Positions 15,451 to 23,933 of a stretch of DNA of 39,990 bases are shown here, one piece after another; within the stretch, counting starts at the first letter, position 1; every line of letters begins with the position of its first letter. Where the stretch lies: the NCBI GenBank assembly GCA_039808325.1, contig JBDHSU010000019.1, positions 1-39,990 of the forward strand, read 5' to 3'. The notes beneath the pieces are model-generated. The model did not search any database. It had not been told where the DNA came from and was given only the letters and a program-made list of their open reading frames with translations. The stretch is from JAFKKS01 sp039808325 (GTDB taxonomy: Bacteria > Pseudomonadota > Alphaproteobacteria > Rhizobiales > Xanthobacteraceae). A program made the translations under genes and the position numbers.

Positions 15451-15606
15451 GAGCATGATCCCCCGGGCTGTCCGAGGGCATGCTTGTCCGAAAACCGGTT
15501 TCTGCCTTTCGGGATCGTGCTGTAGAGCGGGATGAGGAAAAGTGTGGAGCGGTTTTCCGCCCGCATCCCGAATCGATCGCGTTCATGATTTTCGATCCAA
15601 AATCAT
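15451..15606. repeat. Mosaic palindromic intergenic repeat of rhizobial type
   Basis: Three palindromic modules fill the gap between the convergent molybdoenzyme and cyclic amidohydrolase genes. The first (15451-15520) begins GAGCATGATC and ends GGGATCGTGC, with a central GTCCGAAAACCGGTTTCTG. The second (15524-15569) begins GAGCGGGATGAGGAAAAG and ends GGTTTTCCGCCCGCATCCC. The third (15585-15606) is a perfect 8-bp stem, ATGATTTT / AAAATCAT, with a six-base loop. From memory, such modules recur in the intergenic DNA of Bradyrhizobium relatives. It may also serve as a bidirectional terminator. Confidence 0.6.
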
Positions 15607-15612
15607 CGTGAT

Positions 15613-17100
15613 CTAAGGGCTGAGGACATCCGCGCCGAAATTGCGGGCGGGGTCGACGTCCGCCGCGAGCCGGCCTGTCGGCTGGGCCGCGGGCCCACCG
15701 GTTCGTGCGACCCAGCGGCCGGAGCCCGGCACGCCTTTTAATGTGCCGTCGCCGACGATCTCTTCCCCGCGGCGGATCACCCGCTCGGGCCAGCCGGTGA
15801 CCGTGCGGCCGGCGAACGGCGTGAAGCCCGTGCGATCGTGCATCGCCGCGTCCGTGATGGTGACGGTGCGCTGCGGATCCCAGATCGCGATGTCGGCGTC
15901 GTTCCCAGGTTGGATCGCGCCTTTGCGCGGCAAGTTGTAGAGCTTTGCCGGAGAAGTCGCCGTAAGGTCGACGAAGGCCTCGAGACCGCGCCCGGCGAAC
16001 TCCGGACGGCCCTTGGACACGAGGGCATCGAACAGCAAGGGCAGGCGTGTTTCCAGACCGGGCAGACCGTTCGCAATCTGCTTGAAGTTCGGATTGGGCC
16101 CCGCCGAAAGCTTGCCGGTCTCGTCGAAGCGATAGGGCGCGTGATCCGACGAGACGGTCTGCAGGTCTCCGAGCGCCAGCGCCCGCCAAAGCGCATCCTG
16201 GTCGGACGCGTCGCGCGGCGGCGGCGAGCACATCCACTTGGCGCCCTCGAGTCCGGGCTTGTCGAGATCGTGCTTGGTTAAGAAGAGATACTGAGGGCAG
16301 GTTTCGGCGAAGACTTTCAAGCCCTGGCCGCGCGCCTGGCGGATCACCGCGGTGCCTTCCGCCGTTGACACGTGGAAGATCATGATGGGCTGGTCGATCA
16401 GCGCCGCAGCGGTGATGAGACGATTGAAGGCTTCGGCTTCCGAGCCCCGCGGGTGGCTGATGGCATGGTACTTCGGCGCGATATAGCCGCGCGCGACCAG
16501 CCGCTTGCCGAGCCACGAGATCATGCCGTGGTTCTCGGCATGCACGCAGACAAGCGCACCGTTTTGCCGCGCCGTCAGCAGCACGTCGAGGAGCGGCTCG
16601 TCGTCGACCTTGATCAGATCGTAGGTCATGAAGATTTTGATCGAGGCGTGTCCTTCGCCGATCAGCGCCGGCAGATCGGTTTCGATGGTTTTCCGGTCCG
16701 GGTTGGCGACGATCAGATGGAAGGCGTAATCGATGATTGCGCCGCGCCGCGCGAGTTCCGCATAGTCATCGACGACCTTGCGCAGGTCGAGTCCGCGATG
16801 TTGGGCGGCAAACGAGATCAGCGTCGTGTTGCCTCCGAACGCGGCGGAGGCCGTCGCGCTCTCGAACGTGTCGGCGTTGAGAAGCCCGCCCGCCGATACC
16901 TGTTCTACGTGGGCGTGGCTATCGATGCCGCCGGGCAATACAAGTTTGCCGGTCGCATCGATCTCGCGTGCTCCCTGGGGAAGATCGGCGCCGACAGCGG
17001 CGATACGCCCCTTCGTGATGGCGACATCGGCGACGAAGCTGCCGGTGGCTGTTCCGACCGTACCGCCGCGGATGACCAAATCGCAAGACGAAGCCGTCAT
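15613..17100 (-). CDS. Cyclic amidohydrolase, dihydropyrimidinase/D-hydantoinase type
   Basis: A 495-residue TIM-barrel amidohydrolase that opens cyclic ureides or imides such as hydantoins and dihydropyrimidines. Binuclear metal ligands are visible: H62 and H64 in DSHAHVEQ, the probably carboxylated Lys155 in SIKIFMTY, H187 in VHAENH, H243 in FHVSTAEG and D319 in SSDHAPY. The C-terminus returns to the small beta-sandwich (GAIQPGNDADIAIWDP). Length is typical for hydantoinases. It is the last gene of a minus-strand set and follows the racemase by 17 bases. With the carbamoylase and racemase it forms the classic ATP-independent hydantoin-hydrolysis trio. The true substrate could be a related cyclic amide; dihydroorotase is less likely given the neighbours. 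Confidence 0.9.
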   Translation of the reverse strand: MTASSCDLVIRGGTVGTATGSFVADVAITKGRIAAVGADLPQGAREIDATGKLVLPGGIDSHAHVEQVSAGGLLNADTFESATASAAFGGNTTLISFAAQHRGLDLRKVVDDYAELARRGAIIDYAFHLIVANPDRKTIETDLPALIGEGHASIKIFMTYDLIKVDDEPLLDVLLTARQNGALVCVHAENHGMISWLGKRLVARGYIAPKYHAISHPRGSEAEAFNRLITAAALIDQPIMIFHVSTAEGTAVIRQARGQGLKVFAETCPQYLFLTKHDLDKPGLEGAKWMCSPPPRDASDQDALWRALALGDLQTVSSDHAPYRFDETGKLSAGPNPNFKQIANGLPGLETRLPLLFDALVSKGRPEFAGRGLEAFVDLTATSPAKLYNLPRKGAIQPGNDADIAIWDPQRTVTITDAAMHDRTGFTPFAGRTVTGWPERVIRRGEEIVGDGTLKGVPGSGRWVARTGGPAAQPTGRLAADVDPARNFGADVLSP

Positions 17101-17117
17101 CTCGTTCTTCCTTTAAT

Positions 17118-17777
17118 TCAGCGCACCGCGATGGTGCCGATCGCCATGGCGACGGCCGCCTGGGTCGGGTCGATCACCGGAATTCCGACCGCGTCTTCCA
17201 GCGGACGGCGATGGCGCGCCATCCCGGCGCATCCCATCACGATGGCGCCGGCGCCGTCGCGCTCCTTGAGTTCGGTCGCAACCGCAACCATCCGAGCCAG
17301 CGTGCCTTCGCCCGTGGCGCTTTCGGCGACCGACATTTCGAGCGGCCGCTCGCCCGCGAAGCGATGCATCAAGTCCATCTGGCGCAGATAGCGGATATGG
17401 CGCGGGATCGAGCGCGACCGGATTGCAATGACGCCGAAGCTGTCGGCGCGCGTCAACGCTGTGAGAACGCCGCATTCGGCGATGCCGAACACCGGGCGCT
17501 CCGTCCCTTCGCGTGCGACATGAAGGCCGGGATCGGAGTAGCAGGCGATCACGAAGGCGTCGACATCGTTGGCCGATTCCACGCGGCGGCGCAGCGGAAT
17601 CGTCACGCTATCGGCATGCTCCTGCGTCTCGATTCCGATAGGCCCGTCCTTGAGCGTCTCGCAGACGATCTCGGGGCCCTCTGCGAAGGACAGCGGCGCG
17701 ACGGCCTGACGCAGTCCTTCAGTGACGGCTTCGTTGGAGTTCGGATTGATGACGAGAATGCGGCTCCGGCGGCTCAT
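17118..17777 (-). CDS. Asp/Glu/hydantoin racemase family protein
   Basis: A 219-residue cofactor-independent racemase-family protein. ILVINPNSNEAVT opens the first strand; the two catalytic Cys are C79 in IACYSDPG and C183 in VMGCAGMA. The pattern is closest to hydantoin racemases, which interconvert 5-substituted hydantoin enantiomers; maleate isomerase or allantoin racemase activity is an alternative within the family. The ATG at 17777 starts 2 bases before the upstream carbamoylase stop codon, so they are coupled; a nine-residue upstream extension lies inside that gene. The neighbours strongly support a role in cyclic ureide catabolism. Confidence 0.87.
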   Translation of the reverse strand: MSRRSRILVINPNSNEAVTEGLRQAVAPLSFAEGPEIVCETLKDGPIGIETQEHADSVTIPLRRRVESANDVDAFVIACYSDPGLHVAREGTERPVFGIAECGVLTALTRADSFGVIAIRSRSIPRHIRYLRQMDLMHRFAGERPLEMSVAESATGEGTLARMVAVATELKERDGAGAIVMGCAGMARHRRPLEDAVGIPVIDPTQAAVAMAIGTIAVR

Positions 17778-17779
17778 GC

Positions 17780-19096
17780 TTATGCAACCTCGGCAGCGAC
17801 CCAATCGGCGAGAACCGTGCAGGCCGCGAGGAAGTCGTCAATTTCCATGGCTTCCATCGGATTGTGACTCCCGTGTTCATTCCGAACGAACAGCATCGCC
17901 ATGGGAATGCCGGCTTCCGCGAAGGCAGCGGAATCGTGCGAGGCCGGGCTTCCGAGCCGCATGGTTGCAATATTGTGGCGTTCGGCCGCGGTTTCGAGCG
18001 CAGCCACGATTTCCGGATCGACCTTGCCGACGGCGGCGCTTGCGCGGGCACCGAGCTCGAAGGTGACGCGCCGCCGCGCTTCGATGTCGGCGATTGCCGC
18101 GAGCATTTGTTTCTCAATCCGCTCCAGCACCGCCGCATCATAGGCGCGGACGTCGAGACTGAACGAGAACTCACCGGGCACCGTGGTCAGCCCATGCGCC
18201 GCCGCGTCGGTGTGGAAGCGGCCAAGCGTTACGGCAAGCTGGACGCCGGCCTTTTCTTCCTCGTCCCAGATGCGGTCGAGCGTCATCGCAAGCTCGGCAC
18301 CCGCCATCGCCGCGTCGTGGCGGAAGCGGCGCGGCGTCCCGACATGGTCGTAGCGTCCAAGGATCCGCGCCGCCGGGTAACGGAAGTTGCCCGGAATTCC
18401 GCTACAGACCGCAAGAGGAAGGTGCGATTCGACGAGAGTCGGCGCCTGCTCGATATGGACCTCGAGAAAGGCGCGGATCGTCGCCGGATCGAGATGCCGC
18501 TGACGCCGACGGATTGCTTCCGGATCGCCGCCGCATTCGGTGATGTGTGCGGCGAGCGACTTGCCGTTATCGATGCGCTTGGCTTCGAGCGCGCCATCAG
18601 GCAATCGGCCCAGCGCCGAGCGGCTACCGACATAGGAGACTTGGAACCAGACGCTTTCCTCCGCGCGCACTCCCATCACGGTGACGTCGCGACGAGGGCG
18701 GACACCAAGGCTGCGCAAGGCCTCGATGACGACGAGGCCGGCGATGACGCCGGCGGCGCCGTCGAAATTTCCACCGTGCGGGACGCTATCGAGATGCGAG
18801 CCCATGAGAATTCGTGGCGCATTCGGTTCGCTGCCGCGCCAGGTCACATAAGTGTTGGCGGCGAAATCCTTCGAAACGGATAATCCCGCCTCGGCGGCGA
18901 AATCCGTCAGAACGCCGTGGGCAAAGTTCTCTCCCGGTCCGAAGGTATCCCGCATGATGCCGGGATTGCCTCGGCTGCCGTCCGCGAGCGTTGTGAACAG
19001 ACGTTCGGCGAGCGCGCGCTGAGCCTGCACCGCGCTCTTGAGTGCGGACACGGAATTTGTCGATGAGACGGGGGCTGGTTTTGTGCTCGAGGTCAT
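17780..19096 (-). CDS. M20-family N-carbamoyl amino acid hydrolase / allantoate amidohydrolase type
   Basis: A 438-residue Zn-dependent amidase of the hydantoinase/carbamoylase branch of M20. It splits N-carbamoyl amino acids or allantoate to release ammonia and CO2. Ligand motifs are H101 in GSHLDSVPHGG, D112 in NFDGAAG, the Glu pair in GVRAEESVW, His in LEVHIEQAP and the late GSHNPMEAM. The usual E-E-E-G-x-R-F run is replaced by RAEESVWF, which marks a divergent subgroup while keeping the catalytic Glu. It lies between an MFS carrier gene and the racemase gene and completes the hydantoin pathway: ring opening by the amidohydrolase, then removal of the carbamoyl group here. Confidence 0.88.
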   Translation of the reverse strand: MTSSTKPAPVSSTNSVSALKSAVQAQRALAERLFTTLADGSRGNPGIMRDTFGPGENFAHGVLTDFAAEAGLSVSKDFAANTYVTWRGSEPNAPRILMGSHLDSVPHGGNFDGAAGVIAGLVVIEALRSLGVRPRRDVTVMGVRAEESVWFQVSYVGSRSALGRLPDGALEAKRIDNGKSLAAHITECGGDPEAIRRRQRHLDPATIRAFLEVHIEQAPTLVESHLPLAVCSGIPGNFRYPAARILGRYDHVGTPRRFRHDAAMAGAELAMTLDRIWDEEEKAGVQLAVTLGRFHTDAAAHGLTTVPGEFSFSLDVRAYDAAVLERIEKQMLAAIADIEARRRVTFELGARASAAVGKVDPEIVAALETAAERHNIATMRLGSPASHDSAAFAEAGIPMAMLFVRNEHGSHNPMEAMEIDDFLAACTVLADWVAAEVA

Positions 19097-19189
19097 CGTT
19101 CGTCTCGGTGGGGCGTGAATCGGCGTTTCGAATAGGCCACGAATGCCGTACGAACGCAGCCCGGCCAGAAAGACCCTTTGGCCAAGTCG

Positions 19190-20416
19190 CTAGCGTACAT
19201 CATTTCGCAGCGAGGGAAGGAACCAGGCGAGGAGGCCGATCGTCGGCAGGAAGGCGCAGATTCGAAACAGCATTTCGATGCCGACATAATCCGCCATTTC
19301 GCCGAGGATGACGGCCGCGAGCCCTCCAAGACCGAACGAGAGCCCGTAGAACAAGCCGCCAATCATGCCGGCACGCTGCGGCAAGAGCTCAATCGCATAG
19401 ATCAGGATGGCTGCGAATGCGCTCGACATGATGAGATTGATGACGACCGTGAGCATGCCGGTCCAGAACAGGTTGGCGAAGGGGAGGATCAGCGTGAAGG
19501 GCAGCGCGCCGAGGATCGAAAACCAGATGATGTTCTTGCGGCCGATCCTGTCCCCCAGGATGCCGCCGCAAAAGGTGCCGACGGCCGCAGCGGCGAGAAA
19601 CAGGAATAGCATGATCTGCGACGCCTGGACCGACACGCCGAACTTATGGATCAGGTAGAACGTGTAGAACGAATTGAAGCTCGATGAATATGCGCTTTTG
19701 GAGAAGAGCAGGACGACCAGGATCGCGAGCGAAAGCAATACAGCCGACCCGCTTCGGGCCCCTGGCATCGCGTTGCGTGCAGCCTTCGGTGCGGCCGCGA
19801 CGGCTGCTGTCTGTGCGCGCTGGGCGCTTGCGAAGGTTCGCGCGGTCCACACCATCAGCATCATCGCCACCAGCGCGGCAATGGAGAACCAGGCGATTGA
19901 CGTTTGCCCGAACGGCACGATGATGAACGCCGCCAGCACCGGGCCAAGCGCGCTGCCGCTCTGACCGCCGACTTGGAAGACTCCCTGTGCGAAGCCCTGC
20001 CGTCCGCCTGAGGCGCTGCGTGCCATGCGTGTCGCTTCGGGATGAAAAATCGACGAGCCGAGCCCGACGAACGCCGCCGAGACCAGGAGCAGGGCGTAGC
20101 TGCCGGCGTATGCGAGCCCGAGCAGGCCGAGCAGCGAGCAGCCCATGCCCATGACCATCGAATAAGGCATCGGGTTGCGATCGGTGTAGTGCCCGACCGC
20201 GGGCTGCAAAAGCGAGGCCGTGACCTGAAAGGTCAGAGTGATCATGCCGACCTGGCCGAAGTCCAGGCCGTAAACGCTTTTTATGATGGGGTAGATCGCC
20301 GGGATGAGCGACTGGATCATGTCGTTGAGCAGGTGGGTCGCGCTTAGCGCGATCAACACCGGAAGCATGACGGCAGGCTGCAGCGCCACACTCTGGCTCG
20401 AAACGTTCATGTTCAT
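19190..20416 (-). CDS. MFS transporter, fosmidomycin-resistance (Fsr) type
   Basis: A 408-residue inner-membrane carrier with about twelve hydrophobic segments. LSATHLLNDMIQSLIPAIYP near the start, VGHYTDRNPMPYS in the first cytoplasmic loop and SSIFHPEATRMAR are hallmarks of the Fsr-like MFS subgroup, whose members export or import varied small molecules. The ATG at 20416 has AAGGA upstream; the 30 extra codons of the open frame are poorly conserved in character. It lies 93 bases upstream of the carbamoylase gene in the same direction, so it may carry a hydantoin, carbamoyl amino acid or product, though efflux is equally possible. Confidence 0.88.
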   Translation of the reverse strand: MNMNVSSQSVALQPAVMLPVLIALSATHLLNDMIQSLIPAIYPIIKSVYGLDFGQVGMITLTFQVTASLLQPAVGHYTDRNPMPYSMVMGMGCSLLGLLGLAYAGSYALLLVSAAFVGLGSSIFHPEATRMARSASGGRQGFAQGVFQVGGQSGSALGPVLAAFIIVPFGQTSIAWFSIAALVAMMLMVWTARTFASAQRAQTAAVAAAPKAARNAMPGARSGSAVLLSLAILVVLLFSKSAYSSSFNSFYTFYLIHKFGVSVQASQIMLFLFLAAAAVGTFCGGILGDRIGRKNIIWFSILGALPFTLILPFANLFWTGMLTVVINLIMSSAFAAILIYAIELLPQRAGMIGGLFYGLSFGLGGLAAVILGEMADYVGIEMLFRICAFLPTIGLLAWFLPSLRNDVR

Positions 20417-20431
20417 CGGATCGTCCTTGCA

Positions 20432-20449
20432 CGGCGGCAGGCGCCGCCG
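20432..20449. other. GC-rich hairpin upstream of the MFS gene
   Basis: CGGCGGC and GCCGCCG pair as a perfect 7-bp stem around AGGC. On the minus strand it ends about 15 bases before the MFS ATG, next to its AAGGA ribosome site. It could affect translation or RNA stability. No T-run follows. A 13-base palindrome, GGCCTGTCAGGCC, at 20510-20522 lies in the same gap, just after the aldehyde dehydrogenase end. Confidence 0.3.
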
Positions 20450-20564
20450 GGGTGCTCGGCCCGAATGCGCTTGTTCGAGCCGGACGACCAACCATATCAG
20501 CGCCACACGGGCCTGTCAGGCCGCACTGCAACCTGCAAGGCACCCATGTTGAAACAGAGGCCGA

Positions 20565-22028
20565 TCAGGGATTGAACGTCACGAGGCGTTCCTCGGTGAC
20601 CTCGCGGATCGCGTATTTCGGCCCCTCATGTCCGAAACCGGAGTCCTTGACGCCGCCGAACGGCATGCCGTCCGCCCGCGAGCTCGACGACTCGTTGATA
20701 TGGATCGAGCCGAAGCGCAGAGACTTCGCCGCCGCCATCGCCCGATTCACATCGCGGGTGAAGATGCCGGACGATAGCCCGAAGGGCGTGTTGTTGGCGT
20801 GGCCGATCGCTTCCTCGAGTTTGGAGAAGGGCAGGATCGAGAGGCACGGCGCAAAAATTTCCTCTTCGATGACGCGCATGCCGTCGCGCACGTTCGTGAG
20901 AACCGTCGGAGTGAGGACAGAGCGCTCGCGCGTTCCGCCGTGAAGAATGCGCGCCTGGCCGAGGCATGCTTCCTCCACCCAGCTTTCGGCGCGCTTTGCC
21001 GAAGCTTCGGAGATCATCGGGCCGACGCGCGTGCGCTCGTCGCGCGGATTGCCGGCCGGCATCGAGGAAGCGGCGGCGACGAGGCGCTCCGTAACGTCGT
21101 TCAGCACCTGTTCTTCGACGTAGAGGCGCTGCACCGACGTGCAGACCTGCCCGGCCTTGCGGAACGAAGCGTTGGCGATCTTGGGGACGGCCTTGTCGAG
21201 GTCCGCGTCGGCGCAGACGACGGTACTGGCGATGCTGCCGAGTTCCATCTGCGTGCGCCGCAATCCCGCCGCCTGCTGAATGATGCGGCCGACCCGCGTG
21301 CTTCCGGTGAAGGAGTAGAACGCGATCGCCTGTTCGGCGAGTAGCCAGTTGCCGACGCGGTCGCCCATCCCCTGCAAGAGACTGAGAAGGCCGGGCGGCA
21401 GGCCGGCGTCGATGAAGGTCTGGCAGAAGAGGGCGGCCGTGAGCGGCGTCAATCCGGACGGCTTCAAGATGACGGCATTGCCTGCGGCAAGCGCGGGCCC
21501 GATTTTATGCGCCACGGTATTGAGCGGCGAGTTGAACGGCGTGATCGCGCACACGATTCCGAGAGGAAAGCGCATGGTGAAGCCGACGCGCTGATGCTGT
21601 CCGGGGCTTGCCGCGAAAGCGACCGTTTCGCCGACGATGCGTGTTGCCTCCTCGGCGCAGAGGCGCAGACTGACAAGCGTGCGGTCGATATCGCCGGTTG
21701 CGTCCGGAACGGTGAATCCCGTCTCCGCCACCATAAGATCGAGAAAGCGTTGACGGTTCTGGTCGACGAGTTCGGCGACACGCTGAAGAATGCGCGCGCG
21801 CTCGTGCGGCGGCGGCACCTTTGTGGCGAACGCCTCGTTGGCGACGCGGACGGCCTCGCCGACATGGTCCTGCGTCGCTTCGATGATATCGCAGAGCGTT
21901 TCGTGGGTGAATTTGTCGTGCACCGGGAACGTCACCGTGCCGTCCATCCATTTGCCGTTGATCAACGACTGAAGCGGTGGAAGATCGAGAGACACCGAGT
22001 TTGCGCGCACCGAGGACGAGGTCATCAT
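20565..22028 (-). CDS. NAD(P)-dependent aldehyde dehydrogenase
   Basis: A 487-residue ALDH-superfamily enzyme that oxidises an aldehyde to the acid. Catalytic features are N166 in ITPFNSP, the nucleotide-binding FTGSTRVG (240-247), general-base E262 in MELGSIAS and nucleophile C296 in GQVCTSVQ; EEIFAPCLSI and the C-terminal PFGGVKDSGFG are also standard. ELGSIAS differs from the usual ELGGKxP and points to the branch near phosphonoacetaldehyde/lactaldehyde-type enzymes. The open frame continues to 22601, but that part lies inside the flavoprotein gene and is not homologous; MMTSSS at 22028 is the natural start. It follows the TcuA-like gene by 50 bases and is probably cotranscribed with it. 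It could oxidise the semialdehyde made by the class III aminotransferase further right. Confidence 0.92.
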   Translation of the reverse strand: MMTSSSVRANSVSLDLPPLQSLINGKWMDGTVTFPVHDKFTHETLCDIIEATQDHVGEAVRVANEAFATKVPPPHERARILQRVAELVDQNRQRFLDLMVAETGFTVPDATGDIDRTLVSLRLCAEEATRIVGETVAFAASPGQHQRVGFTMRFPLGIVCAITPFNSPLNTVAHKIGPALAAGNAVILKPSGLTPLTAALFCQTFIDAGLPPGLLSLLQGMGDRVGNWLLAEQAIAFYSFTGSTRVGRIIQQAAGLRRTQMELGSIASTVVCADADLDKAVPKIANASFRKAGQVCTSVQRLYVEEQVLNDVTERLVAAASSMPAGNPRDERTRVGPMISEASAKRAESWVEEACLGQARILHGGTRERSVLTPTVLTNVRDGMRVIEEEIFAPCLSILPFSKLEEAIGHANNTPFGLSSGIFTRDVNRAMAAAKSLRFGSIHINESSSSRADGMPFGGVKDSGFGHEGPKYAIREVTEERLVTFNP

Positions 22029-22078
22029 ATTCACCGAGGGGGAGACTGCTTTTGATCGAGGTTTGTGGAAGCCGCAGC

Positions 22079-23587
22079 CTATTCGGCGGCGCTTGCCGCA
22101 GGCTTGACCGCAGCGCCGGCAGACGACCCTGCGAGGCGGCCGAATACGCAGCCGGAGATGAGGCCGGTGCCGCCCGGATAGTTGAAGAAGAAGAGGCCGC
22201 CGACGAGTTCTCCTGCCGCATAGAGGCCGGGGATGTTCTGAAGGTCGTTGTTCTGCACTTGGCCCGAGGATGGATCGATGCGCAACCCTCCGAAGGTGAA
22301 GGTGATGCCGCAGCCGACCTGATAAGCCTCGAAGGGGCCTTGATCGATCGTGTTGGCCCAGTTCGACTTCGGCACCTCCAGCCCTTGCGTGCAGCGCCCG
22401 TCCTTGACGTTGGCATTGAACGGAATATCGGTGCGCACCGCCGCGTTGTAGCGGCGGATCTCGTCGAGGAAGCTTGCGCGGTCGACGCCTTCCAGCTTGT
22501 CGGCCAAGGCTTCGATGGTGTCGGCCGTGACTTTCGTGACGCGCTTGATGCGGTATTCGTCGCGCAGCAGGTGGGTGACCTTCTGGTCGAAGATTTGCCA
22601 CGCGAACTGATCGGGCTGCTCGAGGATGCGCCGGCCGTACTTCGCATAAGTGTAGTTGCGGAAGTCAGCGCCTTCGTCGACGAAGCGGCGCCCGGTGGCG
22701 TTGACCATGATGCCCCAGGGATAGGAGTGTTTCTGGAAATTGTCGCCGACCGTTAGGTCGCCGAACTCCGGTGCATTGAAGTCCCAGCCGACGGCGTGAC
22801 AGCCCGACCAGTTGCCGTAAGGCGACGCGCCGATATCGAGCGCCATGCGGATGCCGTCGCCGGTGTTGAAGCGCGTGCCGCGGACCTTCGCCACCTCCCA
22901 GCCGGGGCCGAGATAGCGGGTTCGCCACTCGCAGTTCGATTCAAATCCGCCGCTTGCAAGGATGACGGCGGATGCATGGAGAGCGTGAATCGAGGTGCCC
23001 TCGCGGACGTTCACGCCGCGCACGCTAAACCCGTCGTGGATCAAGCTGATCGCGCGCGCGCCGTAGCGGATTTCGACGCCCAGCTTCTTCGCGATCGCCG
23101 TGTGCTGTTCGATCAGGCCTGGGCCGCCGCCCACCGCCTCGACCGTCAAGCCGCCCCAGAACTTGAACTTGCCGTCGATCTTGAAAGCCTGCCGTCCGTA
23201 GATCGGCGCAAAGCGGATGCCGAGCGCGCGGAGCCATTTCATGGTGTCGAAGGACGTGGTCACCAACCGCTCGCATAGCGCGGGATCGGTCCGGTAGCGC
23301 GTCACCCGAAACATATCCTCGTAGAACTGGTCGGTGGTGTAGGTTCCGAAGTCCGTGTTTGAGACCTCTTCAGCCGTGAGGTCGGGCATGATCGCTTTGA
23401 GATCGTCCACGCCGCGATAGGCAAAACGAATCGCGCCGGCCGTGAACCGGCTGTTGCCGCCGCTCTCCGCTTCCGGCGCGCATTCGAGCATGAGCACGCT
23501 GGCGCCGCGCTGGCGGGCCGCCAGAGCCGCGCAGAAGGCCGCGTTGCCCGCGCCAACGATGATGACGTCGAAATCTGGAGATGACAT
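22079..23587 (-). CDS. FAD-dependent dehydrogenase, TcuA/fumarate-reductase flavoprotein type
   Basis: A 502-residue flavoprotein of the fumarate reductase/succinate dehydrogenase superfamily, closest in pattern to tricarballylate dehydrogenase TcuA. The dinucleotide fold GAGNAAFCAALAARQRG starts near residue 12 and GGNSRFTAGAIRFAY follows. The C-terminal FAD-binding segment PGLYAAGELVGGLFFFNYPGG ends with GLISGCVFGRLAG. TcuA oxidises a tricarboxylate to its enoic acid; related enzymes introduce or remove C=C bonds next to carboxylates or carbonyls. The ATG at 23587 has AGGGA in front. It is the first gene of the minus-strand hydantoin set, and its start lies 59 bases from the shared TTGTATACAA palindrome. 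Confidence 0.88.
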   Translation of the reverse strand: MSSPDFDVIIVGAGNAAFCAALAARQRGASVLMLECAPEAESGGNSRFTAGAIRFAYRGVDDLKAIMPDLTAEEVSNTDFGTYTTDQFYEDMFRVTRYRTDPALCERLVTTSFDTMKWLRALGIRFAPIYGRQAFKIDGKFKFWGGLTVEAVGGGPGLIEQHTAIAKKLGVEIRYGARAISLIHDGFSVRGVNVREGTSIHALHASAVILASGGFESNCEWRTRYLGPGWEVAKVRGTRFNTGDGIRMALDIGASPYGNWSGCHAVGWDFNAPEFGDLTVGDNFQKHSYPWGIMVNATGRRFVDEGADFRNYTYAKYGRRILEQPDQFAWQIFDQKVTHLLRDEYRIKRVTKVTADTIEALADKLEGVDRASFLDEIRRYNAAVRTDIPFNANVKDGRCTQGLEVPKSNWANTIDQGPFEAYQVGCGITFTFGGLRIDPSSGQVQNNDLQNIPGLYAAGELVGGLFFFNYPGGTGLISGCVFGRLAGSSAGAAVKPAASAAE

Positions 23588-23645
23588 CGTTTGTTCCCTT
23601 ACATGGCCGCGAAGAGCGTCTGATCTTTGCACCCAAGGTACTCAA

Positions 23646-23655
23646 TTGTATACAA
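23646..23655. promoter_or_regulatory. Perfect palindrome TTGTATACAA between divergent units
   Basis: A perfect 10-bp palindrome in the gap between the TcuA-like gene (minus) and the small GatC-like/amidase pair (plus). Related near-palindromes lie at 30932-30943 and 36054-36065, each in a promoter gap of this catabolic cluster. TTGTATACAA-like sites are typical of GntR regulators of the FadR/FCD type. Its placement suggests control of both divergent units. Confidence 0.6.
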
Positions 23656-23732
23656 AAGGCAATGCGCCAAGGTTGCGCACTTCGCAAATGCCCCATGCGC
23701 GGTTATGAGAAAGGCGCGGGGAGGAGCGGAAT

Positions 23733-23933
23733 ATGCCCAACAGCGAAGATCGAACACCGGCGGACACCCTGATGCATGCGCCGGGCACCTCCGCCATCAC
23801 GCCGGCGCGCGTGAGCGATATCGCAGTTGAGGTTACGCGCCTTTGCGGGTCCGTGCGCGCTTCGGCGCATCTTCTCGCTTTTAGCGACGAACCGGGCGAC
23901 TTCCGCGCCGTGCTGGACCGCCGGCCGTCATGA
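23733..23933 (+). CDS. Small AtzG/GatC-like amidase partner
   Basis: A 66-residue protein with a strong GGAGGAGCGGA ribosome site and an ATGA overlap with the amidase gene that follows. The core runs VEVTRLCGSVRASAHLLAF, an amphipathic helix, and ends EPGDFRAVLDRRP. This resembles the C-terminal helix-and-tail form of small GatC/AtzG-like subunits that wrap around GatA-type amidases and stabilise them. I see the position, length and helix; the assignment to that family is inference. It is divergent from the TcuA-like gene across the shared palindrome. Confidence 0.65.
   Translation: MPNSEDRTPADTLMHAPGTSAITPARVSDIAVEVTRLCGSVRASAHLLAFSDEPGDFRAVLDRRPS

Noticed and set aside
20510..20522. 13-base palindrome GGCCTGTCAGGCC as a regulon operator
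   Set aside because: It is GC-rich and unlike the TTGTATACAA motif, occurs once, and could be a chance or terminator-associated palindrome.
22029..22601. N-terminal extension of the aldehyde dehydrogenase frame
   Set aside because: It lies inside the TcuA-like gene and does not resemble any ALDH N-terminus; the family starts near MMTSSS at 22028.
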